Positions 1-8,282 of a stretch of DNA of 21,877 nucleotides are shown here, one piece after another. The notes under the pieces were generated by a model. It made no database searches. It saw nothing but the letters and a program-made list of their open reading frames with translations, and had not been told where the DNA came from. A program made the translations under genes and the position numbers. This DNA comes from Actinotignum schaalii_C. Lineage in GTDB: Bacteria > Actinomycetota > Actinomycetes > Actinomycetales > Actinomycetaceae. The stretch spans positions 1 through 21,877 of the forward strand of contig NZ_JAWUEL010000033.1 in assembly GCF_034119425.1 (NCBI RefSeq), written 5' to 3'. Numbering within the stretch: the first letter of the stretch is position 1; every line of letters starts with the position of its first letter.

Positions 1-1208
1 GGCCGATGCAAGAGGCTTGCCGGGCCGAGCGCCCCGGCGCCGAACCGCGAGCGCACCGCATCCATGGCGCTCTCGGCCTCCCCGCGGCGCGGATCGTCAT
101 CGAAAGCGAGCTGCTGGAAACCGCCCTGCTCGCTCAGGTTCTCTACGCGCAAGCCCAGGAGCCGCAAGCCGGCGGCGGTGACCTCCACCCCGTCCAGCAG
201 CTCGCGGGCGCGTTCGTAGATCTCGGCGGCAACCTGGGTGGCTTGCGGCAGTGTTGCCGAGCGGGTAATGGTGGTGAAATCCGGGAAGCGCACCTTAATA
301 GCGACGGTGCGCCCCACCAGGCCTTTTGCACGCAACCGGACTGCGGTGTCATGCGCCTGGAAAAGCAGAATACGGTGGAGTTCGTCCCGGTCAGCCAGGG
401 GGTCGAAAAAGGTTTCTTCACGTCCGATGGATTTTTCCTCACGGCTCGGGGTAACGGGGCGCGGGTCGACGCCGCTGGCCAGCTGGAAGAGGTGATCCCC
501 GGCAGCGGTGCCAAGGAGGCGGCGGAGTTGATCAGGACCGGCTGCGGCGACGTCCCCCACCGTTTCGATCCCGTGCAAACGCAAACGTTCTTCGGTGCGC
601 CCGCCCACACCCCAGAGGGCTCCGGCCGGTAAATCGTGCAAAAAATGGAGGGTAGCCGCGGCGGGAACAAGGAGAAGCCCGTCTGGTTTGGCGTGCGCGG
701 ATGCTATTTTAGCCACGTGTTTGGTGGCGGCGATCCCCACGGAGGCAGGTACTCCAACCTCGGTGCGGATACGTGCGCGCAGCTGCTGACCAATATGAAC
801 GGGAGGGCCGAAAAGCCGGCGCGCTCCCCCTACGTCTAGAAAAGCTTCATCCACGGAGAGCTGCTCCACCAGCGGGGTGACTTCCCGCAAAATCGCCATG
901 ATTTTTTCCGATACCGCGCGGTAAAGTTCCAGGCGCGGGGTGAGCATAATGAGATTCGGGCAACGCCGCCGTGCCTGTCCCACCGGCATCGCGGAATTCA
1001 CCCCGAAGGCGCGTGCCTCGTAGGAAGCGGCGGCCACAACACCGCGTTCCTGGCCGCCCACCGCGACGGGGCGCCCGCGCAGCTCCGGATGGTCGAGAAG
1101 CTCCACGGATACAAAAAAGGCATCCATATCAATATGGAGGATAGGAGTACGCGAATCGTCATCGCCCCAGGAATGGCGGACTGCGCGTGAGCGCGGTGCG
1201 CGTGACAT
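1..1208 (-). CDS. dinB: DNA polymerase IV (Y-family), 3' end cut by window edge
   Basis: Error-prone translesion polymerase of the Y family. 402 codons are visible and the frame runs off the left edge without a stop. Seen: palm motif HIDMDAFF with the metal ligands D27 and D29 and the steric-gate F32, then SVDEAF with D120 and E121. These align with D8, D10, F13, D103 and E104 of E. coli DinB. The 'little finger' region follows, with a QQLAF stretch that resembles a sliding-clamp binding motif and then the usual C-terminal DAVRSRFG segment, so only a few residues should be missing. Start: ATG at 1208 with GGAGGG about 5-8 nt upstream. An N-terminal extension of about 19 residues precedes the catalytic core, as is common in actinobacteria. 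No GAAC-N4-GTTC box is present in the 132-nt gap upstream, so LexA control is not supported here. Confidence 0.95.
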   Translation of the reverse strand, partial: MSRAPRSRAVRHSWGDDDSRTPILHIDMDAFFVSVELLDHPELRGRPVAVGGQERGVVAAASYEARAFGVNSAMPVGQARRRCPNLIMLTPRLELYRAVSEKIMAILREVTPLVEQLSVDEAFLDVGGARRLFGPPVHIGQQLRARIRTEVGVPASVGIAATKHVAKIASAHAKPDGLLLVPAAATLHFLHDLPAGALWGVGGRTEERLRLHGIETVGDVAAAGPDQLRRLLGTAAGDHLFQLASGVDPRPVTPSREEKSIGREETFFDPLADRDELHRILLFQAHDTAVRLRAKGLVGRTVAIKVRFPDFTTITRSATLPQATQVAAEIYERARELLDGVEVTAAGLRLLGLRVENLSEQGGFQQLAFDDDPRRGEAESAMDAVRSRFGAGALGPASLLHR

Positions 1209-1328
1209 AAGCCCTCCGTTTCCTCTCGCTCCATTTTCTCACCCCGTTTCCGTTCGCCCGGTTCCGCCCGCGTATCCTCACGCGCGGTTTCTTTTTCCGA
1301 GTTCCCCTCGTTACGGTGCGCTCTCCAT

Positions 1329-1334
1329 TAGGCT
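1329..1334 (+). promoter_or_regulatory. -10 element (TAGGCT) for a possible leaderless GTG
   Basis: TAGGCT fits the actinobacterial -10 pattern TANNNT and ends exactly 6 nt before the GTG at 1341, the distance expected if transcription begins on the start codon. A competing reading is that GGAG at 1335-1338 is a Shine-Dalgarno sequence for the in-frame GTG at 1347. I see no good -35. Confidence 0.4.
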
Positions 1335-1340
1335 GGAGCT

Positions 1341-2174
1341 GTGAGTGTGCCTACCGAACCCGTGCGAACTGATTATGCCCTCGCCGAACTGGATCGGCGC
1401 TCGGATCGCCCTTCCCTCGTGACCCTCTACCTGGACGGGGTGGAATCCTCCGCCTTGGATCTTGACGATCCCACGTATCTAGAATTCGAGTATATGCAAC
1501 AGTTTAGGTGCATTCTCGAAGCCATGTATCCCAAGCTCCAGCCGCTGCGAGTACTCCACCTGGGGGCAGCCGGATGCGCTTTTCCACGTGCCCTGGATGC
1601 GGCTCGGCCCGGCTCACGCCAGCTAGCAGCGGAAATCGATGGCAAACTCGCCACCTACGCACGCGAATGGTTCGATCTGCCCCCGTCCCCGCGTTTGCGT
1701 ATCCGGGTACAGGATGCGCGCGTCACCCTGGACACCACGGCGGCGCGCTGGGACGTGGTGGTGCGCGATGCTTTTGCTGACCGTGATGTTCCGTCCCATT
1801 TGCGTACCGGCGACGCCGCTGCGCGAGTCGCCCAAGTTTTACAACCAGACGGTGTGTATCTCCTCAACTCGGTGGCCTCCACCGGCCTGACCCGCTTCGC
1901 GAATGAATCACGGGCTCTCCTCGAGCATTTCGAGCATGTGCTAGCGATTATGGATCCGGCGGTGCTGCGCGGGCGTCGCTTCGGCAATATCGTATTGGCT
2001 GCCTCCCAGCGAGAATTCGCTTTCGCGCAGATCGAGCGACTGATTCGCCGCCTCCCACTGCCCGCGCGCATGGTGGGACGGGCGGATTTACGCCGGCGGG
2101 CTCGCGGCGCCATCCTCGAGCGGGATGCCGATATCGGCTACTTACCCGCAGGCGCTCCCCTACCTGAAGACTAG
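1341..2174 (+). CDS. Spermidine-synthase-like SAM-dependent methyltransferase fold protein
   Basis: A 277-residue protein with the Rossmann fold of the spermidine synthase/methyltransferase superfamily. Seen: a glycine-rich cofactor loop HLGAAGCAFPRALD (about residues 73-86), an acidic residue at the end of the next strand (AAEID), then RVQDAR and VVVRDAFAD. The last is where spermidine synthases carry their catalytic Asp, but the polyamine-binding residues are not obvious, so polyamine synthesis should not be assumed. Short actinobacterial proteins of this type are usually annotated 'spermidine synthase-like' and have no known substrate. Start is either GTG 1341 (leaderless, -10 at 1329) or GTG 1347 (GGAG 8 nt upstream). 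The gene is divergent from dinB and converges on the PAC2 gene, sharing the CTAG at 2171-2174 as both stop codons. Confidence 0.85.
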   Translation: MSVPTEPVRTDYALAELDRRSDRPSLVTLYLDGVESSALDLDDPTYLEFEYMQQFRCILEAMYPKLQPLRVLHLGAAGCAFPRALDAARPGSRQLAAEIDGKLATYAREWFDLPPSPRLRIRVQDARVTLDTTAARWDVVVRDAFADRDVPSHLRTGDAAARVAQVLQPDGVYLLNSVASTGLTRFANESRALLEHFEHVLAIMDPAVLRGRRFGNIVLAASQREFAFAQIERLIRRLPLPARMVGRADLRRRARGAILERDADIGYLPAGAPLPED

Positions 2175-3292
2175 TCCGCGGCGTGCCGACCGCGCGGGCG
2201 CTGAGGCGCCGGGCCCCCGTCTTCCGGGCCGTGGGCATCCGGCTCGCCTGTCGTACGCGGCTCGGCTTCAGTATGTGCTTCGGCGCCGGACCGGTGCCCG
2301 CTACTGGCGTGCTGCCAGGCAGCCCGCATATTTTCCAGGCGTTCCGTCAGTTGCGCCTGCTCGTTATCAGCATGCTCCTTGCGCTTGACCATTGAGGCAT
2401 CCACTCGGGCGAGGAAGCTTTCCGCCGCACGCCCAATTTCATCGGCACTGGGAACGGTAAGGGTGTGCTGCGGGGCCTGGATAAGCCCCGGATGCCCCTC
2501 CGCGCGATCATATTCGGCTTCCAGGGCAGCTACGATTTCCGCGAGCTGCTCATTATGTTCGGTGAGTTGGGCAAGTTGCTCGGATTCTTCGGCGGCACTG
2601 GCTTCCAAGTCTCCCAGAGGCAGGCTCAGCCCGGCCGTTTTCGCGAGCATGGAGAGCGCGCTGGCTGCCCCGGCCGCGTAATGGTGCCCGGCAATATACA
2701 TGGGCACCCGCACCGTCACAGAGAAGGTCGCCACTCCCATCTGCCCGAGACTGTATTCCAAAAAATCAGAGAAGGACGCCGGATACCACACGTCAGCTTC
2801 CAGGGCGGGAGCCACCGGATCGGCATTGCGGGTGCGGATGAGCATATCCGGCTGGCGGGTATGGGGTAGTGCCCCGGCCACCGATCCGGCCCGGTAGAGC
2901 CGCTTCACTCCCAGCTGCGCGAAAACCGCCATGAGCTCAGAGTTGAGCCCCTGCCAGCAAAAATCTGGTTCGGTACCGAGCAGAAGTAAGAAAGAGGTGC
3001 CCTCGATATCTTTGGCGTGGAACAGCCCGAGCGCCGGGATGGCAATGTCTTCCAGCGCACCGTTGAGATAGTGCACCCGCGGGCGCTGCGCCCGATAATC
3101 AACCAGCCCGTCCACATTTATATCGGCCACCGGGCTGAGCTCTAGGGTGTAGAGCTGAGAGGCAATGAGTTCTGACACCGAACCAATATCATTGATGGGA
3201 TCGGTGAGATGAACGACGACGCTTTCACAGCGCTCCCCGCTCGCCCAGGAATCTTCCTGTTCCCCCTCACAGGGGTAAACGAAATAATTCAC
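2171..3292 (-). CDS. PAC2 family protein (proteasome assembly chaperone-like)
   Basis: A 373-residue member of the bacterial PAC2 family (related in fold to eukaryotic/archaeal proteasome assembly chaperones); its cellular role is not established. Seen: an N-terminal alpha/beta domain (about 20-225) with GFNDIGS-like DPINDIGS, a FLLLLGTEPDF strand and GSVAGALPHTRQP, all typical of the family. A charged helical segment, probably coiled coil, follows at about 229-262. After a second helical stretch (about 282-330) comes a hydrophilic, low-complexity tail (331-373) rich in G, E, H and P. Start is GTG at 3292 with a strong GGAGGAGG about 6 nt upstream. It is a single-gene unit, divergent from helD and overlapping the end of the preceding plus-strand gene by 4 nt. 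No proteasome genes are visible nearby, so the name describes homology, not function. Confidence 0.9.
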   Translation of the reverse strand: MNYFVYPCEGEQEDSWASGERCESVVVHLTDPINDIGSVSELIASQLYTLELSPVADINVDGLVDYRAQRPRVHYLNGALEDIAIPALGLFHAKDIEGTSFLLLLGTEPDFCWQGLNSELMAVFAQLGVKRLYRAGSVAGALPHTRQPDMLIRTRNADPVAPALEADVWYPASFSDFLEYSLGQMGVATFSVTVRVPMYIAGHHYAAGAASALSMLAKTAGLSLPLGDLEASAAEESEQLAQLTEHNEQLAEIVAALEAEYDRAEGHPGLIQAPQHTLTVPSADEIGRAAESFLARVDASMVKRKEHADNEQAQLTERLENMRAAWQHASSGHRSGAEAHTEAEPRTTGEPDAHGPEDGGPAPQRPRGRHAAD

Positions 3293-3559
3293 CGTGATCC
3301 TCCTCCCTCTCCAGCTCGCTAGCTTCCCTTCCAGCCTAGACTACCGGCCCGGCCGAGCGCGCCGGGCGCCGTCGTACTTCAATAACGGCAACCTCTACAA
3401 CGAGACGTAACCGAACACGGTTCCGGTATTCGCCACCGGCTTATCACTGTCGTTCCCGTCACCGCACTATAGCGCGCCCCGGCGTTTTCCGTCATAATTG
3501 ATTGTTACTTTTTTCCAGGACACCACCCGATTATGTTCGGTCATCAGGAGGAGCTGCTC
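3293..3559. other. Intergenic region between PAC2 and helD (divergent)
   Basis: A 267-nt divergent gap. It contains the strong ribosome-binding site of the PAC2 gene at the left end and that of helD at the right end. Near the middle, GAAC-ACG-GTTC at 3413-3423 is a dyad one base too short for an SOS box. I do not see a convincing -35/-10 pair for either gene, nor the inverted repeat (RAE) described for rifamycin-inducible genes, nor any additional coding sequence. Confidence 0.5.
3546..3553 (+). promoter_or_regulatory. Ribosome-binding site that sets the helD start
   Basis: AGGAGGAG lies 6 nt before the GTG at 3560. The in-frame ATG at 3533 lies upstream of this site and has no ribosome-binding sequence of its own, so GTG 3560 is the better start. 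Confidence 0.75.
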
Positions 3560-5833
3560 GTGGTCAACGATCCTCATAGCGCGCGCGAGGACGCAATACG
3601 GGAAGAACAGCTTTTCGTGGATACTGCGTACCGTGCCCTTGATCGCCAGCGTGAAGCCTATGCCCAGCGCCTGGCTGCGGTTCGCAGCCAGAGCGGTCAG
3701 GAAAGCGCCGGTGAGATGACCGAGCGAGACTCTTTCGCCACCCATTACGAAGATAATCTCACCCGCTTGCGGCGAGTCGAAAACCGGCTGGTTCTCGGCC
3801 GGCTCGATACCCGCGAGGGTGAAACGGATCATATCGGGCGGATCGGTTTGAAGGACGAAAGCGGAGAGATCTTGCTCCTGGATTGGCGTGCCCCGCAATC
3901 CGAACCGTTTTATCGGGCCACCGCCGCCCATCCGGGAAAGGTGCGGCGGCGCCGCCATATTCAGACCCGCCTGCGCACGGTCACCGGAGTGGAAGATGAG
4001 CTTCTTGACTCTTCGCGTGCCTCCTCAGATCTCAATCTGACGGGCGAGGGCGCTCTCATGGCGGCGATGAACGCGGCGCGCGACGGGAAAATGAACGATA
4101 TCGTCGCGACGATTCAGGCCGAACAGGACAGTATTATTCGCGCCGATTCTAATAATGTGCTGGTGGTCCAAGGCGGGCCGGGCACCGGGAAAACAGCGGT
4201 GGCCCTTCATCGCGCTGCCTACCTTCTGTATACCCATCGCGAGCGCCTGGCGCGTTCTGGCGTACTCATTGTGGGTCCCTCGCCAGTCTTTTTGCGCTAT
4301 ATCGATCAGGTGTTACCGTCATTGGGAGAATCTGATGTCGTATCGACGACGATTGCCGGGCTGGTGCCCGGGGTAACGGTAAGCGCCGTCGATACTGCCC
4401 CCGCCGCGGAGATTAAAGGCCGCCTGGTATGGCGTACTATCGCCCCGCGGGCGGTGCGCACCCTCCTCGAACGTCCGTTGCGCAAGGCCGTGCGGATGCG
4501 CATCAGCGGGGTTGATGTACGCCTAACCCCGCAGGATGTCGAAAACGCGCAACGGCGGGCGCGCCGTACAGGTAAGCGGCATAACGAAGCCCGCGATACT
4601 TACGCGAAATACCTCGTAGATGTTTTAGCGCGGCAGGTGGCCGAAGGCCAGGACGTGGAGCTCTCGGAAAACCCGTGGATTATTGCCGATGTGGCAGAGA
4701 GCATTGATGCTCGCCGGGAAATCAACCTGCGCTGGATGCCTTCCTCCGCGGTGGCACTGCTGGAGCGCTTGCTCACCAAACCGCATCTTCTTGCCGAGGT
4801 GGCGCCCGAGCTCAATGCTGCGGAGCGAGCCGCGTTGCAGCGTCCGGTCGGGCATGGCATGACCATCGCCGATATTGCCCTCATCGATGAATTCGCTGAA
4901 GTTCTCGGATCTTTTGCCACCGATGCGGAACGCCACGCCCGGGCGGCACGCGATGCGGCCGAACAAAATCGACTCAGCTATGCCGGAGAAACAATGGAGG
5001 CGCTGGGCGTGGGCGGCGGGATCGTGAGTGCAGAGCTGCTGGCCGAACGGATGGGTGGACGCGGGGACGGTACCTCACTAGCCGAGCGTGCCGCCGCGGA
5101 TCGGACCTGGACCTACGGTCACGTAGTGGTCGATGAAGCCCAGGAGCTCTCCCCCATGCAGTGGGAAATGCTCATTCGGCGTAATCCTTCCCGTTCCATG
5201 ACGGTGGTCGGTGACCTTGACCAACGCCCGGATGGTTCACCACGAGCCGGCTGGGAGGGGTTGCTGGGCCGCCTAGCTGATCGGGTGCGCGTAGAAGAAC
5301 TCACGGTGTCCTACCGAACACCGGCCGTTATTTTGGATACTGCCGGGGCGGTGCAGCGCGCGGCCGGGGTCATGGTGCGCCCCGTGCGTGCGGCCCGTAC
5401 CGAGGGTGGCACCGTGAAGATCGCCGAGCGCTGCGCACCCGGAACTCTTACCACGGGCATTATTAGGGAGACGGCGCAGGTGTGCGAACGCTTGGATGCA
5501 CGTTACGGGCAGGCCGGTACCCTCGGAGTGATCGTGCCGGAGACTCGAGTAGCTCGGGTAGCGGCCGCTATCGCGACAGCTCCGGAACTGGCCGGATGGA
5601 CTGTAGACGTCACCGGTCGTGATGTCACGGCCCGGATCCAAGTTCTCACGGCAGTGCAGTCCAAGGGCTTGGAATTTGACGCTGTCGTGCTCGTGGAGCC
5701 AAATGAGATTTTGGCCGAGGGACCGGGCAATATTTACGTGGCGATGACGCGCCCCACCCAGCTCCTCCACGTGGTTTCTGAAGGCGCGCTCCCGGCCGGG
5801 CTCACCGCGAGCGCCGCCGGTGTTGGTTCCTAA
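3560..5833 (+). CDS. helD: HelD/HelR-type RNA polymerase-recycling motor ATPase
   Basis: A 757-residue UvrD/Rep-like superfamily 1 ATPase of the HelD group, which releases stalled RNA polymerase from nucleic acids; in actinobacteria some members (HelR) also displace rifamycins. Seen in order: a charged N-terminal coiled-coil (about 1-75) expected to enter the secondary channel; Walker A GGPGTGKT at 205-212; a long inserted region (about 290-510) where HelD proteins carry the primary-channel arm; Walker B VVVDEAQ with D525, E526 and Q528; VVGDLDQ; SYRTP; QSKGLEFD; and motif VI YVAMTR (726-731). Length is normal for the actinobacterial type. Start GTG 3560 was chosen for its ribosome-binding site. 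No rifamycin-associated element is visible upstream, so inducibility by rifamycins is not supported. Whether it is HelD- or HelR-like in activity cannot be read from motifs alone. Confidence 0.92.
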   Translation: MVNDPHSAREDAIREEQLFVDTAYRALDRQREAYAQRLAAVRSQSGQESAGEMTERDSFATHYEDNLTRLRRVENRLVLGRLDTREGETDHIGRIGLKDESGEILLLDWRAPQSEPFYRATAAHPGKVRRRRHIQTRLRTVTGVEDELLDSSRASSDLNLTGEGALMAAMNAARDGKMNDIVATIQAEQDSIIRADSNNVLVVQGGPGTGKTAVALHRAAYLLYTHRERLARSGVLIVGPSPVFLRYIDQVLPSLGESDVVSTTIAGLVPGVTVSAVDTAPAAEIKGRLVWRTIAPRAVRTLLERPLRKAVRMRISGVDVRLTPQDVENAQRRARRTGKRHNEARDTYAKYLVDVLARQVAEGQDVELSENPWIIADVAESIDARREINLRWMPSSAVALLERLLTKPHLLAEVAPELNAAERAALQRPVGHGMTIADIALIDEFAEVLGSFATDAERHARAARDAAEQNRLSYAGETMEALGVGGGIVSAELLAERMGGRGDGTSLAERAAADRTWTYGHVVVDEAQELSPMQWEMLIRRNPSRSMTVVGDLDQRPDGSPRAGWEGLLGRLADRVRVEELTVSYRTPAVILDTAGAVQRAAGVMVRPVRAARTEGGTVKIAERCAPGTLTTGIIRETAQVCERLDARYGQAGTLGVIVPETRVARVAAAIATAPELAGWTVDVTGRDVTARIQVLTAVQSKGLEFDAVVLVEPNEILAEGPGNIYVAMTRPTQLLHVVSEGALPAGLTASAAGVGS

Positions 5834-5903
5834 GACCGCGCGCCCCTTGCGCTGCGGTTCAGAGGGCCGTGGGCTTCGGGCTGTCACGTCGCGGCTTCGC
5901 GTG

Positions 5904-5948
5904 CCGTGGTTACGCATACCGTAGTTACGCGTACCGCAGTTCGCAATT
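5904..5948. repeat. Three imperfect 15-bp tandem repeats upstream of the acyl-CoA ligase gene
   Basis: Copies are CCGTGGTTACGCATA (5904-5918), CCGTAGTTACGCGTA (5919-5933) and CCGCAGTTCGCAATT (5934-5948). The first two differ at two positions and the third is more degenerate. They lie between the stop of helD and the start of the ligase gene, about 65-110 nt before the latter, where a promoter is expected. They could be operator repeats or a small variable-number repeat. Confidence 0.7.
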
Positions 5949-6001
5949 ATTACCACTATGATTGATTAGTCAATGCTATGAGGCCGCTGTTCGGGTGGGT
6001 G

Positions 6002-6007
6002 AAGGAG
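6002..6007 (+). promoter_or_regulatory. Ribosome-binding site that sets the ligase start
   Basis: AAGGAG is 5 nt before the ATG at 6013. The frame stays open up to a TTG at 5962, but that codon has no ribosome-binding site, so 6013 is preferred. Confidence 0.75.
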
Positions 6008-6012
6008 TACGA

Positions 6013-8172
6013 ATGACCGTGAAACCTTGGCTGGATATTTATCCGGAGTGGGTGCCTTCCGATATCACGGTGGACGAGGAAACTTTAGAAGAGTCGCTCC
6101 TGCGCGCGGCCGCACGCTATCCCAATCGGGTGGCCTTAGATTTCCTCGGGGCAACAACGAGTTACCGTGAACTTGTTGAGCGGTCCTGCCGTGTTGCCAC
6201 TCTCCTGCGCAGTTTGGGGGTGCAGCGCGGGGATACCGTCGCCGTGGCCTTGCCAAATTGCCCCCAACATATGTATGCCCTGTGGGGTGCGATCCTGACG
6301 GGCGCAACCGTCGCGGAGATGAATCCGCTAGCTCCCCAACCAGAATTGCGCCGCCAAATTGCGATGGTTGATGCGCGAGTTGTTATCGCATGGGAGAAGA
6401 CCATTGCCACGTTGGCACCAGATCCCCACGACCCGCGCCACTATTTCGCGGTGGACCTCTCCCGAGATTTACCGCTGACCTCTCGGATGCTTCTCAAGCT
6501 TCCGGTGGCGCAGGCTCGCACCCAGCGTGCTCGCTTGCGCGGGAGTGTTCCGGCTCACGTGGCATCTTTTGATCGGGAGTGGCGGAAAGCGGTTCCTATG
6601 GATCTCGCTACCTTCCGTAAACCGCAGGCGGACGACGTGGCGCTGTATATGTTCACCGGGGGTACCACTGGTAAACCGAAAGCGGTAATGCTCACGCACC
6701 GGAATTTGGTGTCCAACCGCAAGCAGATCATTGCTTGGGTGCCTTTTGAAGCTGATCATCACGAGGTGATTGCTGGGGTGCTGCCCCTCTTCCATGCATT
6801 CGGCTTTACCCTCATGATGATGTGCGGCCTTGATCTGGCTGCGACCGCTATTTTCTTGCCGAATTTCGATATTCAGTCCTTGCTGGCTGCCCAGAAGCGG
6901 CGCCCCATCACCGTGCTACCCGGAGTAACACCCATGTTCTCCCGTATTCTTGCCGAGGTGGAAAAGCGGGAATCCGCCGGGGAAAATATTGATCTGTCCT
7001 CGATTCGTTTCGGGGTGTCCGGCGCGATGGCGCTGCCGGAGGAGGTGGCGCGCCGCTGGGAAGAACGCACCGGAGGTTTCCTTATTGAGGGGTACGGGAT
7101 GACGGAATCGTCTCCGGTGGTTTCTGGATCTCCGATGAGCCAGGATCGGCGCCCCTCCACCCTAGGCGTTCCTTTCCCCGGTACCGAGGTACGCATCGCC
7201 AATCCCGATAATTTGGCGGAAGATGCCGAGGATGTGGGTGAAATCTTGGTGCGCGGCCCGCAAGTTTTTGCTGGGTACCTGGGTGAAGCAGAGGAAACCG
7301 CGCAGGCGCTGTTCGGAGACTGGCTGCGCACCGGTGACTTGGGGCGCTGGGATGGGCCTTTCATCGTTATGGCAGATCGCGCGAAGGAGATGATTAATTC
7401 CTCCGGTTTCAATATTTATCCTTCCGAGGTGGAGGATGTCTTGCGAGAAATGCCCGAGATCCGCGACGTGGCAGTTGTGGGGATCCCCGCCGCGGAACGT
7501 GGCGAATCCGTGGTAGCAGCTCTCGTTTTAGAGCCGGGGTCCACGGTTGACCTGGCGGCGGTGCGCCGCTGGGCCGAAGGCAAGCTTGCCCATTACGCGA
7601 TGCCCTCGTCCATTGCTCTTTTTGATGCCCTTCCCACCTCCCAATTAGGGAAGGTAATGCGCCGCTCGGTGCGCGAACAGCTGGATAATTTCGAACTGAC
7701 GGCCGGGGTGTGGGTGAAAAAAGCCGGCGCAGTTGCCGGAAGCGCCACTGCCGCGGTAGGTGATATGACCCGTGAAACTTTCGAGCGCGTATTGGCCGGG
7801 TTGGAGGCCACCTATAATCTGACTGTCGATCAGATTCAAAGCTGGGCCTCCAACGTCACGAAGTCTGCTACGGAAAGTGGCGGTGCGGTACGCCAGTGGG
7901 TGGATAAGACTGCCCCCAGCCAGGAAACGATTGCCACTTTCGTGCGTTCTGCCGGGGCTACTTTGGAATCTTTTGCCACCTGGGTAGTACGGTCCAGCCA
8001 CGACCTAGTTGCAGGTGCCACGCGATCCATGACACCTGCCGTAGGAGATAATGGAACCGGCCGCAATGACCAGACCAATCCTGAGGGAAGCACCGATGGC
8101 GCTACTCGCCCAGACACGGAGAACACCGCCGTATCACAAAATAGGGAAAACCCGGAGAACGCTGAAAGTTAG
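6013..8172 (+). CDS. Long-chain acyl-CoA ligase (AMP-forming) with C-terminal helical extension
   Basis: A 719-residue member of the ANL (acyl-CoA synthetase) superfamily. It activates a fatty acid with ATP to an acyl-adenylate and transfers it to CoA. Seen: phosphate loop FTGGTTGKPK at 214-223; GYGMTESSP at 361-368 (adenine/acyl pocket); GDWLRTGDLG with the ribose-binding Asp; the hinge region ADRAKEMINSSGFNIYP; and the C-terminal catalytic lysine K547 in QLGKVMRR. The ligase fold is finished near residue 560, yet the protein continues for about 159 residues: roughly 105 residues of probable amphipathic helices with regularly spaced W, F and V, then about 45 residues of disordered D/E/N/T/G-rich tail. 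Most family members end soon after the catalytic lysine. Chain-length preference cannot be judged. It is a single gene downstream of helD, with 5904-5948 repeats in front. Confidence 0.92.
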   Translation: MTVKPWLDIYPEWVPSDITVDEETLEESLLRAAARYPNRVALDFLGATTSYRELVERSCRVATLLRSLGVQRGDTVAVALPNCPQHMYALWGAILTGATVAEMNPLAPQPELRRQIAMVDARVVIAWEKTIATLAPDPHDPRHYFAVDLSRDLPLTSRMLLKLPVAQARTQRARLRGSVPAHVASFDREWRKAVPMDLATFRKPQADDVALYMFTGGTTGKPKAVMLTHRNLVSNRKQIIAWVPFEADHHEVIAGVLPLFHAFGFTLMMMCGLDLAATAIFLPNFDIQSLLAAQKRRPITVLPGVTPMFSRILAEVEKRESAGENIDLSSIRFGVSGAMALPEEVARRWEERTGGFLIEGYGMTESSPVVSGSPMSQDRRPSTLGVPFPGTEVRIANPDNLAEDAEDVGEILVRGPQVFAGYLGEAEETAQALFGDWLRTGDLGRWDGPFIVMADRAKEMINSSGFNIYPSEVEDVLREMPEIRDVAVVGIPAAERGESVVAALVLEPGSTVDLAAVRRWAEGKLAHYAMPSSIALFDALPTSQLGKVMRRSVREQLDNFELTAGVWVKKAGAVAGSATAAVGDMTRETFERVLAGLEATYNLTVDQIQSWASNVTKSATESGGAVRQWVDKTAPSQETIATFVRSAGATLESFATWVVRSSHDLVAGATRSMTPAVGDNGTGRNDQTNPEGSTDGATRPDTENTAVSQNRENPENAES

Positions 8173-8282
8173 GCCCCTAGCATTGTGTCTCCGCGTGCGG
8201 CATAGTTTTCATAACGACGCCGCATAGCACGCTGACCTCCGACGGTGCACAGCATTCACGCAGTTTTCCGCGTATTGCTCCC

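Noticed and set aside
1209..1340. Pyrimidine-rich plus strand between dinB and the spermidine-synthase-like gene as a special element
   Set aside because: Part of it is simply the complement of the dinB ribosome-binding site, and I find no repeat or dyad of note in the rest.
3413..3423. GAAC-ACG-GTTC dyad upstream of helD as a fourth SOS box
   Set aside because: The spacer is 3 nt instead of the 4 nt shared by the three clear SOS boxes in this window, which would put the half-sites out of register for LexA.
4469..4480. GAACGTCCGTTG inside helD as a LexA site
   Set aside because: One mismatch in the second half-site and location deep inside a coding sequence.
8196..8224. TGCGGC...GCCGCA as a bidirectional terminator between the ligase gene and nrdR
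   Set aside because: Only 6 bp of stem around a 17-nt loop and no T-run on either strand.
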